Source: Xylaria sp. FL1777 (Eukaryota > Ascomycota > Sordariomycetes > Xylariales > Xylariaceae). From it: a DNA stretch of 64,000 bases. The position numbers and the translations under genes were made by a program. Below, in pieces: positions 12,109-23,556 of this stretch; positions within the stretch are counted from its first letter, which is position 1; every line of letters starts with the position of its first letter. The notes beneath the pieces are model-generated. The model was not told where the DNA came from and ran no database searches. It worked only from the letters and a program-made list of their open reading frames with translations. The stretch covers positions 22,492-86,491 of the forward strand of contig MU400687.1 in the NCBI GenBank assembly GCA_022578965.1. Direction: 5' to 3'.

Positions 12109-13442
12109 ATGGTTACCACTGGTGCAAGCATATCCGACGGCTGGGAGCATGTCGATGATAACGATGACTTCTCTGTCATCTCCCTTCCCATGTCCGAGGA
12201 TGATGCGCCGAACCCTTCCCGCGATCGAACAGTCACCACTGTACTGAGAAGCCCTCCCGACAATGGCATCCACCCGTCCCACCAACCTCCGTCTGAGAAT
12301 CTCGTGCGAAGTCATGCGCATCCTCACGATACAAATCAACAGCCCGATAGAAACAAGGCTGTCGAAATGTGTGGCATGGACATGAAAGATGTTGTCGAGC
12401 CAGACACCCCACAGGCTCCAGCAAGAGAGATCACCAATCAGAGCGACTTCGATTGTATTTTAGCAACAACATTTTCGCTGGTGAATCTCGTTCCTAAGAT
12501 ATTGCATACCCCCGGCTACTTCGATACTAGGGCCAAGGAACTTGCTAAGCCGATATGCGAACATCTACTCCACCTCGAGATTATCTTGCGTGGATATTCC
12601 AAACACCGTAGACCGGGAAGCAAACCTACTGAACTCCCCGTTGGTCTTTCAGAGTGGTTGGATAATCTAAAGTCCGAGTTAGGAAAGGGTCGAAAATCTT
12701 CGAAAGAACCTGCTACCCAGTCACAGGCTTCGCTGGGCAATGACTACTATGAGAGGTTGAGCAGCCTCTCCAGCCAGATGGATGGCTTGATGACTGTCAT
12801 ACGGAGGTGAATAAGCTCGATATCCTTCTTATGGTCTGTCATCCTAATTCTTGGACTAGTGATTTTGAAGACTTCCATACGCTCGATATGCCTGTAGTGA
12901 CATCTGAGAACGACATGTTCACGAACTGCTTCGGACAACCTCCTCACTCGTCTCATCCCGTAATAGCGACAAACAATAATTTAGCCCATCTTCGCAGAGA
13001 GTTGTACGTCCTCCGAGACCAAATCGTGTCCTGTCTCGGAGAAATTCATTGTTGCGAACAACATGGAATCTCCAACAGTGGAAATCAACGCAGGAACATG
13101 ACAGCCTTATCTCTTAGCTACACGAAAACCAAGCAATCACTCGAGCTAATTCTCTCTAATCATGGCAATGACTGGATCGAATATAGCACGGCAGGTGGAC
13201 TCACCTACCCCCAGTTCTGCCGGCTGAACCCCGATACCATCCGTTCGGTGATCCTTCAACTCAAGGAGGTGACAGACGATCTGTTCCTCGAGCGGTGCAG
13301 GGTACAATCTCTTCGCTATGGGAATGACCCCGATAGTATCATGCAGAACGAGGAACTAATTTTCAAAAAATCTAGCATGGACGCACTGCAATCAATAGAG
13401 GAATTACTAATATCCATTCTTAAACTTCGCAGAGATGCCTGA
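12109..13442 (+). CDS. hypothetical protein, acidic N-terminus, helical C-terminal half
   Basis: I do not recognise a named family. Exons 12109-12806 and 12860-13442 are joined across a 53-nt intron (GTGAAT donor, CTAG acceptor), giving 426 aa. The ORF stops right at the donor, and the downstream frame resumes exactly in phase. The N-terminus reads WEHVDDNDDFSVISLP, a Trp plus acidic-rich segment of a style common in conserved ascomycete proteins of unknown role. Residues about 30-110 are low-complexity Pro/Ser/Asp. From residue about 110 onward the protein is mostly predicted helix, with Leu-rich stretches (LATTFSLVNLVPKIL; ALQSIEELLISILKLRRDA at the C-terminus). It has no signal peptide or membrane segment, so it is likely cytosolic. 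Start chosen at the first ATG; an upstream antisense frame (11839-12339) is a shadow. Confidence 0.78.
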
Positions 13443-14683
13443 TTCGGACAACTCGCCCCGCCTACTCGGACGCATAAGAGAATACCTAGGTAGCGAGGCA
13501 ATTGTTAGCCGGCGTAATAGGCAAGGATTCAGGTGTTGAGGCGGGCAAGCATTGATCATGTAACATCCCGATGATATGAAGCGCGCTGCTGATTAATCCT
13601 TCTTTTATCTGGGCTTTTTGGGGGCGGGCGGAGGGCACTCTTCTCCTTCGTCCTATCGACTTGGCTGGGAAACTTATTGTCCTCTCGACTTATCCACCAA
13701 TTTTGTTGTCGCCGGTTATCAGTTAACGTTACTGGATCACCCCCAGTGTCCCAGGTCATGCTGCGTCAATGATCAACTTCACGTCGTGATGAACGCACGA
13801 AGCAATGTAATATACTAGTTAATGCAAAATGGTTCACATCTAGACCATGTTGTCCTGCGCTTGCTCTGATGAGGAATTACCACATCAGGCAACTGGAGCT
13901 CGCTGCGGAGACAACATATTCAATCAAGTGGCACCGGCAGCTGCCCAAGTGCAGCGCAACACGAAGCAATTGTGCTCCCTTAGTAACCGCATCATCGGCG
14001 TCTGTTTCTCTCTAGCGTAGTGTGGACCCATGTGAGGTCATTCTATAGCTCCGTAGTTGGTACTAAATATAGGCCGGAATGAAACAACTTGTATAAGAAC
14101 CATCGAAGCTAACTCAAGCCGCAACGGCACTATACGAGAATTCCGAGGCCTTGGTGAGACCACCCAGCCCGGTACAACTCGAACCAGACAGAGCTCGTTT
14201 TCGTTCATACGAGACAGAGATCTCCCCCCCAACGTGTCTGTCGGTCGATCGGTCGGGGATGGCCATATAATGCGCCTAATGTAGGTACCATACATTACGG
14301 CTGAACGATCTGGCCCGTTCCATCTCCGCACCTGGGGGGTCTCGCCCGTTGCACGTCTGCTCGCACTAGTGGCACGTACGTGCCGCAATGGATGTGACCG
14401 CCCGCCCATCGTATGTGTTAGTTGGGACGCGATGTCACGTAAGATGTGGCTGCCAACGGTCGGACACCGAGTCTTGTCATTCTCAATATTATTTCTTATG
14501 ATCATTTGTTTTTTTCCCCTCTGTCCTTCCCGTGGTTTAAAATACGGGTGTTTCCCTCATCGCTCTTTTCTCATACTTCTCATCTTCTCATCCCGATTCC
14601 TCCAAGCTGAATATCTACTTCCCTCTCTCGGCTGATATCCCTAGTTGCCGATCCTCTTAATTCAACCATACCTAATCCTAATA
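13443..14683. other. intergenic, promoter of the small secreted protein gene
   Basis: No gene seen. The last 150 bases look like a fungal promoter and leader: an A/T-rich TTTAAAATA element at about 14536, then a strongly pyrimidine-rich CTTCTCATCTTCTC tract before the ATG at 14684. Confidence 0.5.
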
Positions 14684-15369
14684 ATGCTATCCCAAATCGC
14701 TACGACTTCGGCCTTCTTGGCTGCGTTGTTACTCGCTCCTTCTGTGGGAGCTGAGAGAATGACGATCGTGCGGATGGCTCCTCGTGCCGACGACTACCTC
14801 TGGACAGTTGAATGGACTGGGCCGAGCAAATGTACTGCGTGGCCATGCGGTTATTGTATGTATCTTACACATTGCCATCTACTAGTAGTAGATGTATTTT
14901 GCGCAACTGACACATCGCCGTAAAGCATATACAGTGTCAGGTCCAACATATACCGCTACCGAGGGCTCAATCCCTTTCATCGACGCCACTTGTGTAGGCA
15001 CCGTCGATCAGCCGTTGAAGACCTGCACCCTGCTCTCCACACAGGCGGGTTCCGCCCAGGCAACGATCTCGGGGAACTTCAGCACCTTCGAGACCAGTGG
15101 CGTCGGCAGTGGCTTGATCGACATCACCGCGACATGGGTTGACCAAGCCTCGTAAGTTTTGTTCCCTAATGGTTCCCATCACTAGTACGCTAACTAGCCT
15201 CGCTCAAAGCGGTTTAAGTAGAACACTCACGGGCGTCACGCCCATGCAAGCGAGCACTGCCAACAAAAACACGTGGACGCTCCAGCCCGAGGGCTGTCCA
15301 GTCACAGAGTGCGATGCTGCGAATGCCACGAGAACTCTGCGACGGGGCTCAATTAGTATTGAGATCTAA
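14684..15369 (+). CDS. small secreted cysteine-containing protein, function unknown
   Basis: Three exons, 14684-14855, 14935-15151 and 15210-15369, joined at GTATGT and GTAAGT donors, give 182 aa. The start is MLSQIATTSAFLAALLLAPS, a clean signal peptide with cleavage probably after SVGA. The mature part has six cysteines (SKC, PCGY, TCVG, TCTL, GCPV, ECD) and a beta-rich, Thr/Ser-rich composition with NFS and NAT glycosylation sequons. There are no transmembrane segments after the signal. Size, export signal and Cys content are those of fungal secreted cell-wall, cerato-platanin-like or effector-like proteins, but I can match no family by motif. The second intron's acceptor was taken at 15209 because the earlier CTAG acceptor runs into a stop. 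The promoter looks strong (TATA-like box, long CT tract). Confidence 0.8.
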
Positions 15370-16211
15370 CGGAATCGTGTTCCTTGATGACTTCTCACGG
15401 CTTTATGAGTAGAAAAAAAAGGATGTAATGGGAAAATGGGGGTTATGGTTAGTATTCTCCGTAGGCGGTCGGTCTCCGGTAATAGTGGAAAGCGAATAAT
15501 CCTACTTCCACACTAATGAGGAGTTAACGTCACTTGGATAATGAAATAGCGGTATGAATTAGATAGTAACATATAATAATTAATCACATCGCACAGCGTC
15601 TCGTTAACGCAAGGAACTCATCGCAGTTGGGGGCTGAAAAGGTAGGGAAGCATGTACTTACAGGGTTAGGCGCTTGGGCCACTCGAAAGTCCTTGGGGAG
15701 TGCCTATCTCGGTACTTCACCAACCCCACAGGTCCTAGATAGGCCCTAGCGCACCAGCCACATTGCGGCTCCTGTATCTATATCTAGGACTCACGAGCCA
15801 CGAATTTTATTCGCCCTGTTGCTGCCTATTGGGCCTCAGTGGGTCTATTGGAGGCCCAGGGACAACATGAGCCAATCACGTTCAGATGCAGCCCTACAGA
15901 GCAACCTCACCTCATCCTTCGCCGTGCTCAGCACAATTGCCTTGTGTCTTAACATCATTTTATCAGACACTGGACTTATCAGGCGACTAAATAAACCCAA
16001 AAAAAAAGCCCAACCATTAGATCCAGAATTTTCCCTTTTAGTGCCCTCACAGCTATACAGTCTACCTTCCATCCTTTAGCCCATTAATTGTGTAGCCTGG
16101 CAACGGAGTTCCCTGTTCCCGACTAAGTCCTACCGATATCCTGAACGCCTGACACCCAATTCGTACGCCTGACAGACCGTGCGTAGAGAAATCCAACCCG
16201 ACAGTGCTCTT
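15370..16211. other. intergenic spacer
   Basis: Lies between the 3' end of the secreted-protein gene and the 3' end of the minus-strand gene to the right. The frame at 15819-16079 (+) has no motif, signal or homologous look. Otherwise nothing supportable. Confidence 0.5.
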
Positions 16212-17289
16212 TCAGGCGTCCGCGATCATTCGCTCGCCTATTGTCATTCGAGAGATGTAAGCCCGCGCATTGTCAACTGCAATTGGTTAGATTCATCCCA
16301 CGACCGCGCGTGAAGAGGGGATGACGTACCTTGCTTCTCCATCTTGGCCTTCCCTTGCTTCCAGCGGCGCCTATCCTCATCGTCCCTGTCGTCTGAGCTG
16401 CAGCAGAGACAGAAGTCGCGTTTTGCAAGGCTCAATTCGTAGTGGGATGGCGACTCGAAATCGGGAGTCGGGAGTCTTGGGATCATGGGCGCTGGAGGCG
16501 GATGACTCCCCTGCCATATGCCGGCATGCGATCTTTTAGGCAGGTTTTTACTGTACGCGCCGCAATGGTGGAGCTCACCGGTCGTGTCCACGTTGCCTGA
16601 AACTCCAGTATGGTAGTCCTCCGACTGTCCCCTTGGCACACCCCTTCGGTGTCCTACGGTGCCAGGGAGTCTTTCCGGTGAGCCAGCATTCAGGCACACC
16701 TTATCGTCGAACCTCACTGTCTTCTCACGTATCCTCTGTGAGCTTGGCAATTTTGTGGGGCCCAGAGACTCTATTGTGCTTGATCTTGGGAGTGTTGGTG
16801 TCTCCACCCAGCTCCTCTGCACTTGGATGCTGTCCTCCCGGGGTTTGGATTTGCGCCCCTTTTGTCTCTTGGGGTCAAAATGAACGAGCTCAAGCGAAGA
16901 CCCGGACCTGCGAGTAGTGGTATTACTATACACAGGCGAGTCATCTCGTTGGCTTCTCGAAGATGAATAGCCAGGGACATGTGACGGCCTATATCTCCTC
17001 TCCCGGTGCACCGGAGAATCGTGCCGTGAAACATTCATGTCTGCACTTTTATCAGTTCACAGAAATTCGGACTGCAATATGCAGATCTAGGGGTTTGGTC
17101 CTACCTAAAGTCCTAGGCTCCGAGAAGCTGCCCTGAGTCCCTTCAGTACGATACAGGATGAAGTCCTGATATTCATATCGCGGTCGAAGGGATTCTCTCC
17201 GTTCCCCCCGGCTATCTGTCGAGATAGTTAGTCTTGCTTCAAGAGTATGGATGTGCATACTGGGTAGACTCACGTCGCAAGGCAGACAT
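16212..17289 (-). CDS. hypothetical basic, Ser/Arg-rich low-complexity protein
   Basis: Not recognised. Four exons, 17289-17274, 17215-17105, 17040-16330 and 16276-16212, close into one frame of 300 aa. The first exon (MSALR) and the last (VDNARAYISRMTIGERMIADA) only appear after splicing; the last intron has a textbook CTAAC branch site just before TTGCAG. The middle is disordered, rich in Arg, Ser, His and Pro, with repeated RHD/RRY/SRSQR stretches. Towards the end is CLCCSSDD followed by an acidic-basic run (RDDEDRRRWKQGKAKMEKQ) and a short amphipathic helix. The conserved-looking C-terminal helix is the best candidate for function. No signal peptide or membrane segment, so nuclear or cytosolic is likely by inference only. 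Confidence 0.75.
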
Positions 17290-19519
17290 ATGGTCTTTCA
17301 GAGGTATGTATGAATATTCCCTAAGTTCTTCTTTATGAATTTGATGGATTTGAGTGGGTTTAAGTGTTTTTCTGATGACTTCTTGATAAACTATTCTTGT
17401 GATGATGAAGAAGGGAGGAGTTTAGGAATATGAATAGAGGAGGATGGGGGCTTTTATGGGCAATGAGCGTGGCAGGGTGCGAGTCTGCCCACTCACCTCG
17501 ACTACCCCTCACGGACCAATCAGAGGGCAGCTCCTCGACTTACACCCTGCATGCACCTCCTTCCCACCCACCCACTACCTCCGTACGGAGGATCGACACA
17601 TAGTGCTGCATTATTATTTCTTATCCTTCCTTTTTCTTGTTTACTGCTATATCTTTGGGAGAGTCAATTAGCCTTGTCTGCTAGTGTAACCCAAGGTTAG
17701 GGCCTTTGAGGTCCTGAGAGTCATGCATGGTGCACACATACAGCCTATGGAATCCAATCACCTAGGCGGTCACCCCGAGACTTCTCCCTCTCTCGGTCTC
17801 ATGGGGGTTTCTAGACCCGAACTATTCCATTTATTCTATGTATCATGTCATATTGGTCATGTTTCTTAGTTTCATCGTTTTATCACCCTCCTCCCCTTTC
17901 GTTACTACTATGCACTCTTTCTTTGCTTCAACCTTGGACCTCTTACTATTACCGTTCATTTTACCCCCCCTAAACAACTTCTACCCACATGCATGCATCT
18001 TACTTCTTGGTTTCCTCGTTGTCTTCCCCTGCCTATCACGTCCATCCCCAATACTCCCTAAGTCCTGACGTTCCTTTAACGTGCCAACGACCATCCATCA
18101 ACTACATCTCAGACCTTCATCAACCCTCCTACCTCGCAAATAGTCCATTCATTTCTCAGCTTCCTAAGTCTCTTTATACGGACCTTCGACCGGAGACAGC
18201 TATCACCACACCTTTACTACTTCATATCATCCCACCGCGCTAGTAGAAAAAAGAGGCAACCCATCTTACTATTGACGCTCCTAGATATGGAGAAGTGTAG
18301 TATATACAAGATATTCGTAGAACCTATTTATTTCATTCATTGTGCACGTATTTTCTCTTATGACTAAGTTACAGACTATTGGCTTAACTTCACTTACACG
18401 TAGTGTTGCTTAGTAAACACATTTGATATTAACAGGCTAGAATGATCACTTTGACTCATATTGGAGAGGATACTCGGATGTTTTCTGTCCAAACAGTTCT
18501 AATTGCTGAGATCTAGAGGCGAATTAGCTTATGAAGCGACGGGGGAATTCGGAAATGGTTGGACGGCGGCCGAGTCGAGGGAGAAGAAGGGTAAAGGCAA
18601 GTGATGAAGTGGGGGGCGGAAATAATCTGAACTGGGGTAGAGTTGAGGCCCACAATTGTGACCTGGTTGAGGAAAAGCAGCTAAGTGAGATCCAATGAAT
18701 GTGTTGTCCTCATTCACATCACGTGATATACAGAACGTCTCTACGACTTGTTTGCTACATGCAGTGCACGAGCCATCTCACGCCTTATCGCCGAATTACT
18801 GCCGTCCATGTTGTGTTACCCGGCTGCTGCACCCCATGCTCCCGCGCACCTGTGCACCAGGTCAGGTTGCATCCTCAGTCGGAAAGCTAGACTCTGAGTC
18901 CTACCTAGTGTGTTTATAGTATACATGCTACCACGAGACGACCGTGAGTAAGCCTCGCAAGAGTCCCGCATCCTATCGCTTTTACATGGGTCATATGCGG
19001 TATATAATCCTTGTTAATTGCATTGAGTATTTGTCATAAAAACGATATGCTTGCTAATAGAATAGCTAGGTACATTGTTGCGCTTCTGGTCCTCTTTCAT
19101 CCATGGCACTTTGGTAGGTATAGGAGCGTTTTGTCAGTTCCAGCTTTCTATATTTATCTATTAAATGCAGTGGTACGAATACTTCTTGGACAACCCTGTT
19201 GTCTTCAAAAATCCGGCTCTCTTCATTCGTCCTTTCTCCAGACTTTGGTCGTTTTCATGTCCCGGATAGGTGTCAAGGGATAAGAGGTCACATACTCTCA
19301 ATATCATCACCATCTTTTTCCGGATCATGTGACCATTGCTGCGACCATGAGTTGTGCCGCTACCAGTCACACCCATCGGGGTTTGATTCACCGAGTCCTC
19401 AATGTGCGGTATTGAACAAGGTAGTATTTCAACCAAAGCAAAATACGTTACGACAGCTCAGGTTTTGAGCATCAGATCGGGGATATTAGGTATTAACTGT
19501 ACATCTCCTCAACCCAGTT
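17290..19519. other. intergenic, pyrimidine-rich and AT-rich spacer
   Basis: No gene. 17.83-18.24 kb is strikingly C/T-rich on the plus strand, which produces open frames without stops (17838-18068, 17989-18243), but these have no protein-like features. The right part holds the 3' flank of the methyltransferase gene. Confidence 0.5.
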
Positions 19520-20456
19520 TCACGTGGCTTTGCGCCCCCAGGTCCGAATTATGGGTATATGACACTTCCTCGTCCCTCTCATGTCTTCTCCCAGCCTCGC
19601 TAAAAGTTTATCGTGGTCTTGTTGTGTTCTCATTCCATCGACACCACCCTTAAGCAATATTCCCTTCAGTATTTGGCCAAAGGTCACATAAAATTCATCA
19701 TGTCCTCTAGCCAGCCACCCAGAACCTTTGGGACCGAACAGAACCGACCCGCAGTTGTAACTTGTAGCACCACAATCCAATAAGCCGGCATGCATCATGT
19801 AGCTGGCAATAGCCAAAGGGATGCTACTCTAGCGTCAGCATATAACTTGATAAACCTCAAAGACGGGTGGGCTAGTCCACTTACTCAGGTTCCAAGTTCG
19901 CGCTCGTTATGAAGTTGTAGTATACCTTTTGTATTTGAAATAGGCCGTCGCTAGGTGGCTCAGCGCTGGCTAGGATTGCACAGGTCTCAGCCCAGACCAA
20001 CCAGCCCCCGGGTCGAAGCAGCGACAATAAGTTTCGAATAAGATGAATGCCGTGGTCTTTCTTCGTGGCAAGGATGAAGTGGCGCAAGTGAACAACGTCA
20101 AAACGATTCCGGAATTCCTCTGGGAAAGGTTCGTACGCATTCCCAAAACTCAGCCTAATGTTCGAGGGAAGCGTCTCCGGCTCTGGGAACTTGGACACGT
20201 CGAAATCAAGGCCGACTAACTCTGCTGACGCAGGTAAGGTTTTGGCGAGCTCTTTGAGCCAGATGGCTGTACCCGTAGCAACATCGCAGACTCGCGGCGA
20301 GTGATTTTCGGCTAGCTCTTTGGCGATGTGTACGGGTAGCAGTTCATTATTCATTGCATCGTCGAAGAAGCGATGCTGGAACTCCAGACGTCCACTCTCT
20401 TGTTTGATTCCGTTGTTGGTAGATTCATTCAGAATATACGGTGAATCGTCGGCCAT
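19520..20456 (-). CDS. class I SAM-dependent methyltransferase (LaeA/UMTA-like)
   Basis: Small-molecule or regulatory methyltransferase of the broad fungal Methyltransf_25 / LaeA-like type. Two exons, 20456-19885 and about 19826-19520, give about 293 aa. The first exon reads to a stop right at a GTAAGT donor; the second restarts in phase (acceptor at 19827 or 19824; both keep the frame). SAM-binding motif I is VCDVATGTA (near residue 58), followed by the acidic motif II GLDFD and a motif III-like FDVVHLRHF. RNLLSLLRPGGWLVWAET is the post-III segment. The C-terminus PIIRTWGRKAT is typical of this group. No signal peptide. Acceptor substrate unknown; there are no polyketide, peptide or terpene synthases nearby, so a cluster role is unsupported. 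Confidence 0.88.
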
Positions 20457-21478
20457 TATTTCTGCAGTCGTTCATGTCGTGCCAACTTGTAGGAGGGGAG
20501 TTGGGGTTCTTGCGGCGGATGGCGGGGTCAGGCCTCGCTTATATGCCAATATTGACAGCCCCCCGGTTATCTATGGCTCAGCTGTAATTTACACATGCGA
20601 ATAATCATTGCTTCTTCTTACAGCTTAATATACGATAACGCATGATATCTCGCAGAATCTTGCCTACTGGGGATGCCGCCGTTGCCATGGACAACATCTC
20701 CCGCCGATCAAATCTAGAATTGGCAAGGGAGGCTATGTCAGCACCTAGCAACAGCTTTCGAGCACCAACATGGCTCCAGGGTCGACGGGTTGCAGCGGTC
20801 TTCGACCAGGCGATAGCAATCACTGGATTAGTCAGATTTGTTTTACAGAGAATGTAGTACTGAGTTTCATAACTTGAGATTCCTGGACCAATCGATTGTG
20901 GGGTGCCGTAGTGCCTAACCCGTGGTTCTGGGTTCTTGAATGGAGCAGCCACGGTCGGCCAGAATAGATATCACGAACCCGTAAATGCACAGATTGAAAA
21001 TTCAGGGGTAATTTTCGTTATACATGCTATACTCTCGCACCGTTGAGGTCGCTTTCGGAACCCGGACACTTAGACGCCAGTACTAGAAGGGTGAATCTAA
21101 GGTTATATGGATGTGGGCTCTGTCGTTAGGAAGCTTTGGCAGATAGTACCTATATGAAGTGGTCTCTTTACTGATGATGATTGAGAGATTTTCTTTAAGT
21201 GCGTAATTATCCTAGTTTCGTACTGCGTGATGTAAGGGGATCCTAGAGCATAGACTACCCGAACTATAGTTATACCAATTTGTTTGCTTACAGCCGAATC
21301 AAGGGATATTGTAGTCGCATATTAATCTCAGACTGAAAACTTTCATGAGCTCATCCTCTTCCATTTCTTCTTCTTTTTACCTCTTCGTTCTTTGACTTGA
21401 CTTTTGTAGATAACTAACTTGCACAACCTCATTGTGTACCCATCCCATTGACGTAATAGTCAACCCACTCAAACAAAA
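20457..21478. other. divergent intergenic region between methyltransferase and 2EXR gene
   Basis: Promoter DNA for two diverging genes. A minus-strand frame at 20605-20952 (115 aa) has no signal, domain or codon pattern I can defend. Before the 2EXR start at 21479 there is a CT-rich leader (CTTCTTTTTACCTCTTCG) and an ACTCAAACAAAA start context. Confidence 0.5.
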
Positions 21479-22512
21479 ATGGATTCCCCATTCCTTTTTG
21501 AAAATAGCTCAGGATCAATAGCTAGCGGAGCACTGCTTCTCGCCTCCTATCAGAGAGACACCAGCATCGATACCGAATCTATCAAGTCCTTCCCCCAGTT
21601 TTCCAAGCTCCCACCTGAGCTTCGGTTTGCTGTCTGGAGAGTGTTGGGGTTACCGAGCGGCCCGATGTACCGTAAGCATATCTTTCTTATCACCATTGTA
21701 AATGTAACTGAAATGGAAGCAGACGCCTCCTTTGACTTTATTTCTATTCTTTTGCAGTGAAAGCAGGTACTGACTTTTTTGATTATGCAGATTACTTATG
21801 TGGTGATTCTTCTAGCCACCTAGAAGTTCCCCAGTCCCACATAATGCAAGCCATTCAAGTTAGCCAAGTGAATCGAGAGGCCAGACGGGAAGTTCTACAA
21901 GGACGCCAACTACACACAGTACGTTATGGGGAAGGTTTTACAAAACCCATCTTTGTGAACTGGGATTTAGATTTCTTTGAGATTGATCCCAACATGAGCG
22001 GTCTCGAAACCACCGGGCCAGAAGTACTTAAGAAGATCAAAAACGTTGTGGTGAAACGCTCGGCACCTTTCGATTGGAAGAATCATGACGAGGAACCACA
22101 GTTTTGGAGGACAATCATTCAGTGGCATCAGCATGAGCGGCTCGAAGAGGTGTTTGCGTCGCTGAAACGGTTCGTCCTCCTTCTAAAATTTGATTACAAG
22201 GACTACGTCGTGAAATGGCGTCCTGGGGAATATCCCCCAGGACACAAATTCAATCACCGGCGGTACTTGGATCTCGACCTAGAGCCCAACACTCCAGTTC
22301 TCCCGTCAAACGGGTGTGGTCTCGGTCTACACACCGTTGACACCACAAGGCATAGTTACGACTGGGAGGTTCCGTTACCGTGTTTTGAATCAGGACTGCG
22401 ACAGAAGAAACCTTTTGCCGATTGGCTCCATGACGCGATTGCTGAAATGACTAATACAGATATTGTTCCCCGGTTTTTTGGACCTGATGTCAAATTTGAA
22501 ATGATGATGTAA
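21479..22512 (+). CDS. 2EXR-domain protein
   Basis: Member of the fungal 2EXR family, named after its conserved Exr motif; function is unknown. Two exons, 21479-21671 and 21758-22512, joined across an 86-nt intron (GTAAGC ... TTGCAG), give 315 aa. The signature FPQFSKLPPELRFAVWRV is at residues about 40-57, where the family has it, after a short Ser-rich leader. The rest is the family's alpha/beta region with LEVPQSHIMQAIQVSQVNREARRE, also typical of 2EXR proteins. It has no signal peptide or membrane segment. Start chosen at the first ATG, 7 nt after a purine-rich ACAAAA context. These genes are often lineage-expanded in ascomycetes; here it is single. Confidence 0.88.
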
Positions 22513-23556
22513 TCGACTGTTCGGGGTTGGAATATAGATTGAACGAGCCACTTACAACTATAGAGGCAAGAATTATAAGGAAATACGATAAAGTGTTGGG
22601 ATAGGGCGTATGTGTGTGTGGAATATAGAGAGGCATGGCTAAGGCTAGCAGAGTTTAATATAGGTAAACATATGCGCTATATAATAATAGCCATTAAATC
22701 TAGGAGTTTTCTTACAAGGAATTGTCTTTGATGAAATGATCAATACAATTATTAACTAGTTAGTCAACTAGTGATTTTACTCTGTAAAAAACTATTGCTT
22801 TTATTTAATCATGTTTTCATACCTAGGAGCTATCTTGCTTTGAACATTTTACCACTCCATGCATGCAAAGATGCATGAATTACCTGAAAATTAGTTCATA
22901 AACTACCTCCTACATTCATATATATTATTAACCTTTGGAGAATAGTCATAAAAGGGTTCTATTTAATACTTATACTGTGAAATCATAGGCCCAAAGTGAG
23001 CTCTGCTGCTTTGCATCAAAAGGTGATGAGAAAATCTTTAGATTAAATAGGTTACCTAGACTTTGTATTATAGTAGGCATGTCTAATAAAAAGTCAACTT
23101 AACTAAACAGGAAGGCCCGCAAGGAATTTTGGGTTAGTGATATATCTAAGGTAGAGAATTAGATACCTTAGCTGAGAGACAAGTAATCTAGTTGGTGAAC
23201 CTCTAGTCTAGCCAAAGGATTTGGATGCGATAAGCATATATTGTTATATAAGGTTAGGTTCCTTGCTAGTGCGTCTTATCGGGGCACGGAGATTTAGCGA
23301 GGCAACAAAGAGTGAAGAAAGGCAATGCACCGCCACAAACAACATCGCACTGGCCACGATATCGCGCTCATGAGGCTGAAGCTTGCATTCAGGGAACCCG
23401 CTTTGGCTACTTTAGTCCATCGCGAACATCAATGCAAGCTGCAGCACCTCTTCCTACTTCGTTCGCCCACCCAGAACTGCGCCTTTGCACTTTACTGCTG
23501 GCAACACAGCCAAGACTTGCAAATTGAGTCGAGCATTCAACGCAACATTGTTCGCG
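22513..23556. other. AT-rich intergenic region, possible decayed repeat
   Basis: About 22.55-23.2 kb is distinctly AT-rich (runs such as ATATATTATTAACC and TTAACTAGTTAGTCAACTAG) compared with the flanking genes, with no open frame. That is consistent with an old repeat decayed by RIP-type C-to-T mutation, but I see no recognisable transposon ends. The right end is the BuGZ leader. Confidence 0.4.

Noticed and set aside
11839..12339. 166-aa minus-strand frame over the 12.1-kb gene
   Set aside because: Antisense to a better-supported spliced gene; no motif.
15819..16079. 86-aa plus-strand frame
   Set aside because: No signal, motif or context; the 3'-3' spacer is more likely non-coding.
20605..20952. 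115-aa minus-strand frame near the methyltransferase promoter
   Set aside because: No family look, inside a promoter region; opposite frame equally open.
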